A stretch of DNA of 64,000 nt from UBA7803 sp963822255 (lineage in GTDB: Bacteria > Pseudomonadota > Gammaproteobacteria > Pseudomonadales > Azotimanducaceae), in NCBI GenBank assembly GCA_963822255.1, contig CAWGGV010000009.1, forward strand, positions 62,001 through 126,000. The letters are read 5' to 3'. A program made the position numbers and the translations under genes. The notes below the pieces were generated by a model. The model worked only from the letters and a program-made list of their open reading frames with translations, had not been told where the DNA came from and did no database searches. Shown piece after piece: positions 44,419 to 52,085 of the stretch; within the stretch, counting starts at the first letter, position 1, and each line of letters opens with the position of its first letter.

Positions 44419-44614
44419 CTCCGCCGCGCACCCGCCCATCACCGTCCTCCCCACGTCGGCGTGCAGCGGACAGACGCCTCGCGAGACGTGGAGGTCGGCG
44501 AGCGCCATGCAGCCGACGTGCGGCGGGACCGGACGCCACCAGCGCCAGCCGACTGCAAGCGCAACAACGACTGCACCACGTCGTTGCGGGAAGGACGGCG
44601 GATAACGGGCGACG

Positions 44615-44708
44615 CCGGAAAAACACCTGTTCGGCTGTTCAGGCCCCCAGCTCCAGTGAGCCCGTCCAGCGACGCTGGCGCCCGCTGCCGAACAGGTGCT
44701 TTTTCCGG
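44615..44708. repeat. Composite-repeat hairpin, type A (copy 2)
   Basis: Arms 44615-44635 and 44687-44708 pair with a single bulged C; inner stem AACACCTGTTCGGC / GCCGAACAGGTG. Core nearly identical to copies at 2226-2319 and 44878-44970. The 195-bp spacer between 44419 and 44614 contains the small inverted repeat GTCGTTG/CAACGAC conserved in all spacers. Confidence 0.88.
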
Positions 44709-44877
44709 GGGCGACCCCGCCTCATCCCCCGGATGTCCCGCTCGTTCGCGCCGCAGCCGGCAAGCGCTATTCAGCTGGCGAGCGGCGGACCGGACTCCAC
44801 CACCGCCAGCCGGGTGCAAGCGGAACGACGACTGCACCACGTCGTTGCGGGAAGGGCCGCGGATAGGTGGGCGGCGT

Positions 44878-44970
44878 CGGAAAAACACCTGTTCGGCTGT
44901 TCAGGCCCCCAGCTCCAGTGAGCCCGTCCAACGACGCTGGCGCCAGCTGCCGAACAGGTGCTTTTTGCGG
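44878..44970. repeat. Composite-repeat hairpin, type A (copy 3)
   Basis: Arms 44878-44897 and 44949-44970. Extra type A unit relative to the first locus, separated from copy 2 by a spacer that again begins with a partial 49-bp unit and holds the CAACGAC-type inverted repeat. Confidence 0.85.
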
Positions 44971-45104
44971 CGCCGACCCCGCGCATACGCCGGACGTCCC
45001 GCTCGGGTGCTTTTTCCGGGGGCGACCCCGCGCATCCCCCGGTTGTCCCGCTCGGGTGCTTTTGCCGGGGGCGACCGTCCGACCATCCCCCGGATGTCCC
45101 ACAA
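44958..45104 (-). repeat. 49-bp tandem repeats (three variant copies)
   Basis: Units start at 44958, 45007 and 45056 (GTGCTTTTT or GTGCTTTTG followed by a CGGGGGCGACC-like block). They are the reverse complement of the array at 2051-2245, more diverged between copies. The array ends 1-2 bp before the stop codon of the glutamine-synthetase-family gene. Confidence 0.85.
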
Positions 45105-45105
45105 G

Positions 45106-46452
45106 CTATACGTTCAGCAACAGGTGTTCCCGTTCCCAGGGCGAGATGACCTGGAAGTACGTCTCGTGCTCCACCCGCTTGATGGCACAGTACAGCTTGA
45201 TGAACTCGTGGCCGACGATGTCGTGGAGCGGTAGGCAGTTCTCCATGAGATCCAGCGCCGCGAACAGGTCGCGGGCGAGGCCCTGCTCGAGCTTGTAGGC
45301 GCTCCCGGCGAGAGGTTCCGAGGGCTCCAGGCCCCCGACCAGGCCCATATAGCCGCAGGCCAGGGACGCAGCGATGGCGAGATAGGGGTTGACGTCGGCG
45401 CCGGGGATGCGGTTCTCCACCCGCCGGTTGGCGGGGTCGGAGCTCGGCACCCTGAGGCCGACGGTGCGGTTGTCGTATCCCCACTGCACGTTGATGGGCG
45501 CGGCCAGATAGCGGGTGAAGCGGCGGTAGGAGTTCACGTACGGACCGAACAGGATGAGGGCCTCGGGGACGTACCTCTGCAAGCCGCCGATGAAGGCTCG
45601 GAACAGGGCGCTGTTGCTGCCGTCCGCCTCCGCGAACAGATTGCGGCCGCTCGCCACGTCTACCACGCTCTGGTGAAGGTGCAGCGCGCTGCCAGGCTGG
45701 GCTTCCATCGGCTTGGCCATGAAGGTGGCGTAGATGCCGTGCTTGAACGCTGCCTCACGGGCCACGCGTTTGAACAGGAAAACCTGATCCGCCAGCTCCA
45801 GTGGATCGCCGTGGAGAAAGTTCACCTCGAGCTGACCCGCGCCGTCCTCATGGGACAGGCTGTCTGCATCGATTTCCATGGCTTCGCAGTAGTCGTAGAT
45901 GTCTTCGATGATCGGGTCGAATTCGTTGACCGCCTCGATGCTGTACATGCGCCCGGCGGTCTCTTTGCGCCCGGCCCGGCCGATCGGTGCCTCCAGAGGG
46001 TAGTCCGGATCGGTGTTTCGCTTGACCAGGTAGAATTCCACCTCCGGGGCGATCACCGGCTTCCAACCCTTGTCGGCGTAGAGCTTCAGGATCCGCTTCA
46101 GAACGTGCCGCGGCGCGTGGGACACCGGCTCGTGGTCGCGGTGGTAGCAGTCGACGATCACGCTGGCCGTCGGCTCGTTGGTCCACGGCACCATGCGCAG
46201 CGTGCCGTAGTCGGGCTCCAGCATGAGGTCGGGATCGATGTCGTAAAGATCGCCGGAGACTTCGCCGTAGTCGCCGGTGATCCCCTGGAGGAAAACTGAC
46301 TCGGGAAGCCGCAGGTTGTGGCGGAGGAACTTGCGGGCGGGGAAGAACTTGCCGCGGGGCACCCCGGCCATGTCGGGGATGATGGCCTCCACCTCATCGA
46401 TGCGATGCTCCATCAACCAGGCTTCGGTCTCGGCGGCTGTGGTAGTACTCAT
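45106..46452 (-). CDS. Glutamine synthetase family protein, gamma-glutamylputrescine synthetase-like
   Basis: 448-residue GS-fold ATP-dependent ligase. Visible GS motifs: EVEFYLVKR (metal-binding Glu), GAGQLEVNF, FMAKPMEAQPGSALHLHQS (the GSGxHxHxS-like loop), and NRRVENRIPGADVNPYLAIAASLACG. Regions such as DMAGVPRGKFFPARKF are typical of PuuA-like enzymes that join glutamate to amines rather than GlnA. Likely role: gamma-glutamylation of an amine such as putrescine. Convergent with the FMN glutamate synthase-like gene across the composite repeat. Confidence 0.83.
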   Translation of the reverse strand: MSTTTAAETEAWLMEHRIDEVEAIIPDMAGVPRGKFFPARKFLRHNLRLPESVFLQGITGDYGEVSGDLYDIDPDLMLEPDYGTLRMVPWTNEPTASVIVDCYHRDHEPVSHAPRHVLKRILKLYADKGWKPVIAPEVEFYLVKRNTDPDYPLEAPIGRAGRKETAGRMYSIEAVNEFDPIIEDIYDYCEAMEIDADSLSHEDGAGQLEVNFLHGDPLELADQVFLFKRVAREAAFKHGIYATFMAKPMEAQPGSALHLHQSVVDVASGRNLFAEADGSNSALFRAFIGGLQRYVPEALILFGPYVNSYRRFTRYLAAPINVQWGYDNRTVGLRVPSSDPANRRVENRIPGADVNPYLAIAASLACGYMGLVGGLEPSEPLAGSAYKLEQGLARDLFAALDLMENCLPLHDIVGHEFIKLYCAIKRVEHETYFQVISPWEREHLLLNV

Positions 46453-46532
46453 AAGGCTCCGGAAATGGCCTGACAGACCAGCAGTTTACCTCACGCGCGG
46501 CGCGGCGGCCCTCCGGGGTTACCGGGGGGGGG

Positions 46533-48713
46533 TCATCCACGGAGAGCGGCGGCCTCAGCAGGCGGCGGCTGCGAGGCGAGGCGCGCTGCCAGGGCCCGGT
46601 TGTCGGCTTGGATCGCCGATAACCACGCCTGAAACTCGGGCTCCCCGCGCAGCGTGGCGAAAGCCGGATGGCGGTCGATGCGCAGGAAGTAGTCAAAGTC
46701 GAACAACGACCGATAGCCCTGCAATCGTGCCGCTGACAGCTCGGCCATCGCCGCGGAGTTGCGGCCGAACTGCGCCAGCGCCTGCGCGCGAACCAGCTTG
46801 CTCCCTACCGGGTCGAAGCCCTGGGCCGGCGCCGCCGTGCGCCGAAGCAGCGCTTCCAGGAGCCGCGCGGAGTCATCCGCACGACCCTCCCGTGCCAGCA
46901 GGTTGGCCGCCATCAGCACGATGGAGGGATCCATCCGGCTGACATCGGGCTCGGGCGCGAGCAGCATGGGCTCGAGCTGCCGCAGCTGCTCGCGCGCCTT
47001 GCCCAGGTCGCCGGTGCGGAGCGCCATCAGCACCACCACCGGGCGCAAGATGCGGTCCTCGGTGCGGGTCAGCTCCGCCTCCGCGTAGGCCAGGGCGTCG
47101 GCATCGTCAGCCCAGGCAAGGCGCTCCACCAGCTTTCCCAGCGGCAAGGTCAGCGGCGCGTAGCTGAGCTCCGCCAGGGTGCGGCGCACGGCGTCGTTCA
47201 GGCCCAGGTTGAGGTAGACGTTGGCGAGCGCGAAAGTGGCCCGCGGCGACGTGCGCGACTGGTGAGCCTGACGCAGATGCACCACGGCGGCGTCCAGCGC
47301 GCCGGTTTCGATCAGCAGCTCGCCGAGCTCGAGGCGTGCGGCCACGTAGTCCGGGTGACGTTCGAGCACGCCTTCCAGCTCCACCCGTGCCTCGCCGAGC
47401 CGCCCGGCGCCGCGCAGCGCCCGGGCGAACTGAAGCCGCGTGCCCCGCGCAAGAGGATCCCGCTGCACGGCCCGTTCGGTGACCGCGAGCGCCGCATCCC
47501 AGCGGCCGAGCTGCTCCAGCAGAGCGCCGTAGTACATCAGCACCTCCGGGTCGTTGGGGGCGAGGTCCACGGCGCGAGCCAACGCCCGCTCGGCCAGAGG
47601 CAGATACTGCTGCTCGCCGGTGCGCCAGCCCAGCGTGTCGTAGACGCTGCCTGCCGCGAGATTGGCGGCGATGTTGTCGGGCGCGAGGGCCAGTGCCCGC
47701 TCCACCGCCTGCCGGGCCGAGGCGGCGGCGGATTCGAAGTCGATGGTGAGGTAGGCGCCGGCCAGCACTATGGTGGCTCGGGCATAACCCGACAGCGCTT
47801 CCACGTTGTCCGGCTCCGCTTCCAGGATTTCCTCGAACAGACGTCGCGCCTCGCTCTGAGACTTCGGGTCCTGATCGCGAAGCAGCGCCGTGGCGACCAG
47901 GAAGCTCGGATACCGCCCACGATCCACCTCCGGCTCGTCCTGGCCGGCCCCCGTAAGCAGGGTGAGCTTCAGGGCGCCAGCCACGTGTCCGGCGATGTCG
48001 TTCTGAATGGCGAAGACGTCGGTCAGTTTGCGGTCGTAGGTTCGCGACCACAGGTGAAAGCCGTCGGCGGCGGAAACCAACTGCACCGTGACCCGCAGCC
48101 GCTGACCCGAGCGGCGGACACTGCCTTCCAGCAGGTGGCTGACGCCGAGCTGACGGCCAATGTCGCGCAGGTCCTCGTTCTTGTTCTTGAAGAAGAACGA
48201 CGACGTCCGGCCGGTAACCTGCAGTCCCGGAAGCTGGGCCAGGGTGTTGATCAACTCCTCGGTGAGGCCGTCGGCAAAATAGCTGTCGCTCGAGTCGTCG
48301 CTGAAGCTGGCGAACGGCAGCACCGCCACGGAGCCCGCTGCCGCGGCCTCCGGAGCCAGGGCAGCGCGGTCCCGGCTCAAAAGCTGAAAACCCGAGAGCG
48401 TTACCAGGGTCACCGCCGCGCCGAGCAGCGCCACGTCCAGCCATCGCCCGCCGCCCGCCGCAAGGCGTTCTGCCGATTCTCCGGCGGCGCTCTCGCTCTC
48501 CGGCCGGACCTGAAACACCCAGGCCAGCACCATGGCGATGGGCAAGCCCATGAGCAGTAGCGCGGCGACGAAGGTCACGGTCCAGCCCGGCAGCGCCAGC
48601 GCCGGCAGGACGACTTCGGCGACCTGCAGAACGCCCCAGGCCGTCACCGTGTAGGCGCCCGCCACCCTCAGCACCTTGCGACGCCTCATTTCGAGCAGTA
48701 GGCGTGACATCAT
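46533..48713 (-). CDS. TolB-like/TPR membrane protein
   Basis: 726-residue protein: N-terminal cytosolic stretch (MMSRLLLEMRRRKVLRVAGAYTVTAW), two or three transmembrane segments up to about residue 115, a TolB/FlgO-like domain (SVAVLPFASFSDDSSDSYFADGLTEELINTLAQLPGLQVTGRTSSFFFK) and an array of about ten TPR-type repeats. This layout is common in proteins annotated as adenylate-cyclase-associated or 'tetratricopeptide' regulators, usually lacking a cyclase domain. No enzymatic motif seen. Confidence 0.82.
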   Translation of the reverse strand: MMSRLLLEMRRRKVLRVAGAYTVTAWGVLQVAEVVLPALALPGWTVTFVAALLLMGLPIAMVLAWVFQVRPESESAAGESAERLAAGGGRWLDVALLGAAVTLVTLSGFQLLSRDRAALAPEAAAAGSVAVLPFASFSDDSSDSYFADGLTEELINTLAQLPGLQVTGRTSSFFFKNKNEDLRDIGRQLGVSHLLEGSVRRSGQRLRVTVQLVSAADGFHLWSRTYDRKLTDVFAIQNDIAGHVAGALKLTLLTGAGQDEPEVDRGRYPSFLVATALLRDQDPKSQSEARRLFEEILEAEPDNVEALSGYARATIVLAGAYLTIDFESAAASARQAVERALALAPDNIAANLAAGSVYDTLGWRTGEQQYLPLAERALARAVDLAPNDPEVLMYYGALLEQLGRWDAALAVTERAVQRDPLARGTRLQFARALRGAGRLGEARVELEGVLERHPDYVAARLELGELLIETGALDAAVVHLRQAHQSRTSPRATFALANVYLNLGLNDAVRRTLAELSYAPLTLPLGKLVERLAWADDADALAYAEAELTRTEDRILRPVVVLMALRTGDLGKAREQLRQLEPMLLAPEPDVSRMDPSIVLMAANLLAREGRADDSARLLEALLRRTAAPAQGFDPVGSKLVRAQALAQFGRNSAAMAELSAARLQGYRSLFDFDYFLRIDRHPAFATLRGEPEFQAWLSAIQADNRALAARLASQPPPAEAAALRG

Positions 48714-48835
48714 CGGCCGTGATCCGGAGAAGAAGGAAAAAACGCGCTACTATGCCTCATCTCCCCATACGGGGGAATTGGCTGCGGTCGCAACGTGGTA
48801 TAGCGTTTGCTCGTGCAAAAGTGGTAGTAACGGCA

Positions 48836-48855
48836 ATTGCTGTAATCACAGCAAT
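48836..48855. promoter_or_regulatory. Operator-like palindrome upstream of the VOC gene
   Basis: Perfect 8-bp arms ATTGCTGT and ACAGCAAT around AATC, 45 bp before the VOC gene start, in the only AT-rich stretch of this region. Likely binding site for a dimeric regulator; no regulator gene is adjacent. Confidence 0.65.
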
Positions 48856-48899
48856 CACGGCAAAGAAAGCGACAACGCGACGTCGAAAAGAGGTGTGAC

Positions 48900-49709
48900 A
48901 TGTGGCTGCGACTGCGACAGATCGCCTTGGTGGCCGCCGATCTCAGCGCCGTGGAGCGGGATTTCGCCGAAGTCCTGGATCTCCGAGTCTGCTACCGGGA
49001 TCCCGGCGTCGCCCGATTCGGGCTCGAGAACATCCTGATGCCGGTGGGCAACCAGCTTCTCGAAGTGGTGGCACCCACCCGGGACGGCACGACCGCCGGG
49101 CGCTATCTGGCCCGGCGGGGCGGGGACGGCGGCTACATGGTGATCACCCAGTGCGACGAGCACCGGCCGCGGCGCAAGCGGGTGCAGGATCTGGGCGTCC
49201 GCATCGTCAACCAGTTCGAAAGCCACGGCTTCCGCAACATGCAGCTCCACCCGAAGGACACGGGCGGGTCGTTCTTCGAGATCGACCAGCAGGCCGGCGA
49301 AGGCGGCAACCTTCCCGACGGCCCGTGGGAACCGGCCGGGCCGAACTGGCAGGAGAGCAAATCCCTCACCCGGGTCACGGGCATCTCCGCAGCGGAGATC
49401 CAGTGCGACGACCCGGCCGCCGTGGCGGGCCGGTGGTCGGAGATCGCCCAGATTGCGGCCGAGCAGAAGGACGGCCGCTGGGAGATCCCCCTCGACAACG
49501 CCACCCTGCGGTTCGTGCCGTGCAGTGACGGCCGCCCGGAAGGACTCGGCGGCATCGACGTCACCACCGCCGACCGTGATGCCATTCTGGCGGCGGCAGA
49601 GGCGCGAAGCGCCGTGACTGCCGCCGATCAGATCCAACTCTGCGGCATGCGCATCAATCTGCGCTGCCCGCGTAGCGGGCACGACCGCGTAGCGGGCACG
49701 ACCGCGTAG
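48900..49709 (+). CDS. VOC-family protein with a repeat-derived C-terminus
   Basis: 269-residue protein with two VOC modules (LRQIALVAADLSAVERDFAEVLDLRVCYRD; GGSFFEIDQQAG as the metal-ligand strand). The last 14 residues (PRSGHDRVAGTTA) are encoded by the 17-bp tandem repeat at 49669-49736, so the natural end may have been extended into the repeat. AGAGGTG precedes the ATG. An operator-like palindrome lies upstream. Substrate unknown. Confidence 0.8.
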   Translation: MWLRLRQIALVAADLSAVERDFAEVLDLRVCYRDPGVARFGLENILMPVGNQLLEVVAPTRDGTTAGRYLARRGGDGGYMVITQCDEHRPRRKRVQDLGVRIVNQFESHGFRNMQLHPKDTGGSFFEIDQQAGEGGNLPDGPWEPAGPNWQESKSLTRVTGISAAEIQCDDPAAVAGRWSEIAQIAAEQKDGRWEIPLDNATLRFVPCSDGRPEGLGGIDVTTADRDAILAAAEARSAVTAADQIQLCGMRINLRCPRSGHDRVAGTTA

Positions 49710-49736
49710 CGGGCACGACCGCGTAGCGGGCACGAC
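49669..49736 (+). repeat. 17-bp tandem repeat (four copies)
   Basis: CGCGTAGCGGGCACGAC repeated exactly four times at 49669, 49686, 49703 and 49720, then a partial copy. It encodes the C-terminus of the VOC protein and its stop codon. A perfect hairpin GGCTGCGAT/ATCGCAGCC follows at 49748-49770. Confidence 0.93.
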
Positions 49737-49747
49737 CGCATATCAAT

Positions 49748-49770
49748 GGCTGCGATCGCTGATCGCAGCC
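49748..49770 (+). terminator. Hairpin after the VOC gene
   Basis: Perfect 9-bp arms GGCTGCGAT/ATCGCAGCC with loop CGCTG. There is no T run after it, so it may stabilise the transcript or terminate with Rho. Confidence 0.45.
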
Positions 49771-49867
49771 GCTCAGGCGAGCCGCCGTCAGGCGGACGGT
49801 GACCCACCCGCCGCTCGCCGAAAGACAATCAGATCACTCACCCGACGAAACAGGAGGTAGCACGTCC

Positions 49868-50797
49868 ATGGCCGTACTTTGCGACCCGTATCCCACCCGA
49901 CTGAACGAAAGACGCGGGCCCGTTGCCCGGCAGGAGCCGGTCGTCCACCTAGACGACGCCGCGAACCGCGAGGGGCCGCTGTCGCCGGCTGCGCTGGCGC
50001 GGTTCGAGCGGGATGGTTTCCTCATACTGGAGGACTTCTTCCACCCCCGCGAGGTGCGGGCGTTTCTGGACGACCTGGAAGCGTACGGCCACGATCCGGA
50101 GGTGACCGATCTGCCACAGGTGATCACCGAGGCGGATTCCCAGGCGGTCCGCTCGATCTTCGGGATCCACCGGCTGTCCGCCCGTTTCGACGCGCTGACC
50201 CGCGACGCCCGCCTGCTGGACCTGGCCGGGCAGATCCTCGGCAGCGACGTCTACATCCATCAGTCGCGCCTCAACCGCAAGCCGCCGTTCCGCGGCCGGG
50301 GTTTCGACTGGCACAGCGACTTCGAGACCTGGCATGCGGAGGACGGCATGCCCGCCATGCGCTGCATCAGCATCTCCGTCAGCCTGACCGAGAACAACGA
50401 CCACAACGGCCCGCTGATGCTGATACCCGGCTCCCACCGGACCTTCTATCCCACCGTAGGCGCGACGCCCGACCGCTGCTGGGAGACCTCGCTCAAGCGC
50501 CAAAAGGTGGGAATACCGGAGGTGCAGGATCTGGTGGCAGCGACGCGCGACCACGGCATCGTGACTGCCCGCGGCGGCCCCGGCACGATCACCGTGTTCG
50601 AATGCAACACCCTGCATGCCTCGACCGACAACCTCTCACCGGCGCCGCGGGCGAACCTGTTCTTCGTCTACAACAGCGTCAACAACCGGCTGCAGGAGCC
50701 GTTTGCCGCGCACTCGCCGCGGCCCGAGTGGGTCGCGAGCCGCCAGCACGCGCGGGCGCTGGAACCCCGGCGGGAGCAGAACACGGCCGTAGCCTGA
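49868..50797 (+). CDS. ectD: Ectoine hydroxylase-like Fe(II)/2-oxoglutarate dioxygenase
   Basis: 309-residue PhyH-family dioxygenase. The ectoine-hydroxylase signature FDWHSDFETWHAEDGMPAMR is present, and the iron ligands His149, Asp151 and His250 fall within a few residues of their positions in characterised EctD proteins. AGGAGGT precedes the start. EctD converts ectoine to 5-hydroxyectoine with O2 and 2-oxoglutarate. No ectABC genes are adjacent, so either ectoine is made or imported elsewhere, or this is a homologue with another substrate. Confidence 0.8.
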   Translation: MAVLCDPYPTRLNERRGPVARQEPVVHLDDAANREGPLSPAALARFERDGFLILEDFFHPREVRAFLDDLEAYGHDPEVTDLPQVITEADSQAVRSIFGIHRLSARFDALTRDARLLDLAGQILGSDVYIHQSRLNRKPPFRGRGFDWHSDFETWHAEDGMPAMRCISISVSLTENNDHNGPLMLIPGSHRTFYPTVGATPDRCWETSLKRQKVGIPEVQDLVAATRDHGIVTARGGPGTITVFECNTLHASTDNLSPAPRANLFFVYNSVNNRLQEPFAAHSPRPEWVASRQHARALEPRREQNTAVA

Positions 50798-50876
50798 CCC
50801 TCGACCACGGCATCCGCGGTGGCACGAATACTGCTCGACCGCTCGAAAACCAGCGCCGCGAGCAGGAGTGGTAAAG

Positions 50877-52007
50877 GTGTTGGGACCCCGAGCCAGACGA
50901 CGGTTGTTGGTCGGCCTGGCAGCCGTGGTGGCGGCGCTCGCCGCTCTGCGGGTCGCCGCCCCGGTGCTGGTCCGCCACTACGTCAACGGGGTGCTCGCCG
51001 ACATGGGCGAGTACCAGGGCCACGTGGAGGACGTTGACCTGGATCTCTGGCGGGGCGCCTGCTCCGTGCGCGGCCTGACCATCGCCAAGACCCGGTCGAG
51101 GATCGATGAACCCTTCCTCGACGCGCCGTCGGCCACGGCGTCCATTCAGTGGGGGGCCCTGCTGAAGGGTGAGCTCGTCGGCGAGGTGACGGTTGTCGGG
51201 CCTACCGTCAACTTCGTCAAGCGCAAAGGTGAATCTCAGTACGGCGAGGGCGCGGACTGGCGGGCCAAGGTGGACGCGCTGTTGCCGGTGCGGCTCAACC
51301 ACGTGGAAGTCAGCCGAGGCACCTTGCACTTTCGAAGCCCCGACGGCGACCCGCCGGTGGACGTCTACCTGTCCGACGTGCATCTCACCCTGGCCAATCT
51401 CACCAACATCCGCGAGAGCGACGTCCCGGTCTTCACCGGCCTCACCTTTACCGCCAGAGCGATGCATGACGCGCCGCTGTCGATGCGGGCGCGGCTCGAC
51501 CCGCTGCAGCAACCGCCCGAGTTCGATCTCGACGTCTCGCTGCGCAATCTGGACCTGAAGCGCCTGAACCCGTTTCTGCTCTCCTACCTGAACGTCACCG
51601 CCGAAAACGGCACGCTGTCCCTCGACAGCGAGGTGGCCGCCGCTCGCGGCAACTACGAAGGCTACGTGAAGCCACTGCTGGACCACCTGGAGCTGCTCCG
51701 GCCGAAGGACTTCAAGCAGCGGCCGCTCGGGGCGATCTGGGAGACCCTGGTCGCCGGTATCGCGGCGCTGTTCGAGAACCATCGCCAGCACCGCATCGGC
51801 ACCCGCATTCCCATCAGCGGCCGCTTTGAACCCCGCCCACACATCTGGATCGCCGTGGGAGGCGTGCTGCGGAACATGTTTGACGCTTTCCTCGAGGGCG
51901 TCGAAGGTAGCGTCGACCTGCACGATGCGATCGAGGACGCTCAAAAGGATGCAGCGGTACGGCTCCGCGAGAGGTCGAAGCCGGCGCAGCGTGGAACCGG
52001 AAGGTGA
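50877..52007 (+). CDS. DUF748/AsmA-like exported protein
   Basis: About 376-residue protein: N-terminal membrane anchor (RRLLVGLAAVVAALAALRVAAPVLV) and repeated beta-rich segments with the DUF748-like ATASIQWGALLKGELVGEVTVVGPTVNFV and NHVEVSRGTLHFRSPDGDPPVDVYLSDVHLTL. These proteins are AsmA-clan envelope proteins associated with lipid or protein handling. GTG at 50877 has AGGAG 10 nt upstream; the GTG at 50868 is also in frame but abuts the Shine-Dalgarno. The stop is next to REP elements. Confidence 0.75.
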   Translation: MLGPRARRRLLVGLAAVVAALAALRVAAPVLVRHYVNGVLADMGEYQGHVEDVDLDLWRGACSVRGLTIAKTRSRIDEPFLDAPSATASIQWGALLKGELVGEVTVVGPTVNFVKRKGESQYGEGADWRAKVDALLPVRLNHVEVSRGTLHFRSPDGDPPVDVYLSDVHLTLANLTNIRESDVPVFTGLTFTARAMHDAPLSMRARLDPLQQPPEFDLDVSLRNLDLKRLNPFLLSYLNVTAENGTLSLDSEVAAARGNYEGYVKPLLDHLELLRPKDFKQRPLGAIWETLVAGIAALFENHRQHRIGTRIPISGRFEPRPHIWIAVGGVLRNMFDAFLEGVEGSVDLHDAIEDAQKDAAVRLRERSKPAQRGTGR

Positions 52008-52010
52008 CCG

Positions 52011-52082
52011 GATCGCGGCCGGGAGGCCGCTCCCACAGAGCCCAGCGTTACCGGAATCGCGGCCGGGAGGCCGCTCCCACAG
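52011..52082. repeat. Pair of REP palindromes between convergent genes
   Basis: Two nearly identical units of the form ATCGCGGCCGGGAGGCCGCTC + CCAC (52011-52036 and 52055-52082), in direct orientation, filling the gap between the DUF748-like gene and the TonB receptor stop. Same family as at 19446-19540 and 20345-20444. Confidence 0.85.
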
Positions 52083-52085
52083 GCC

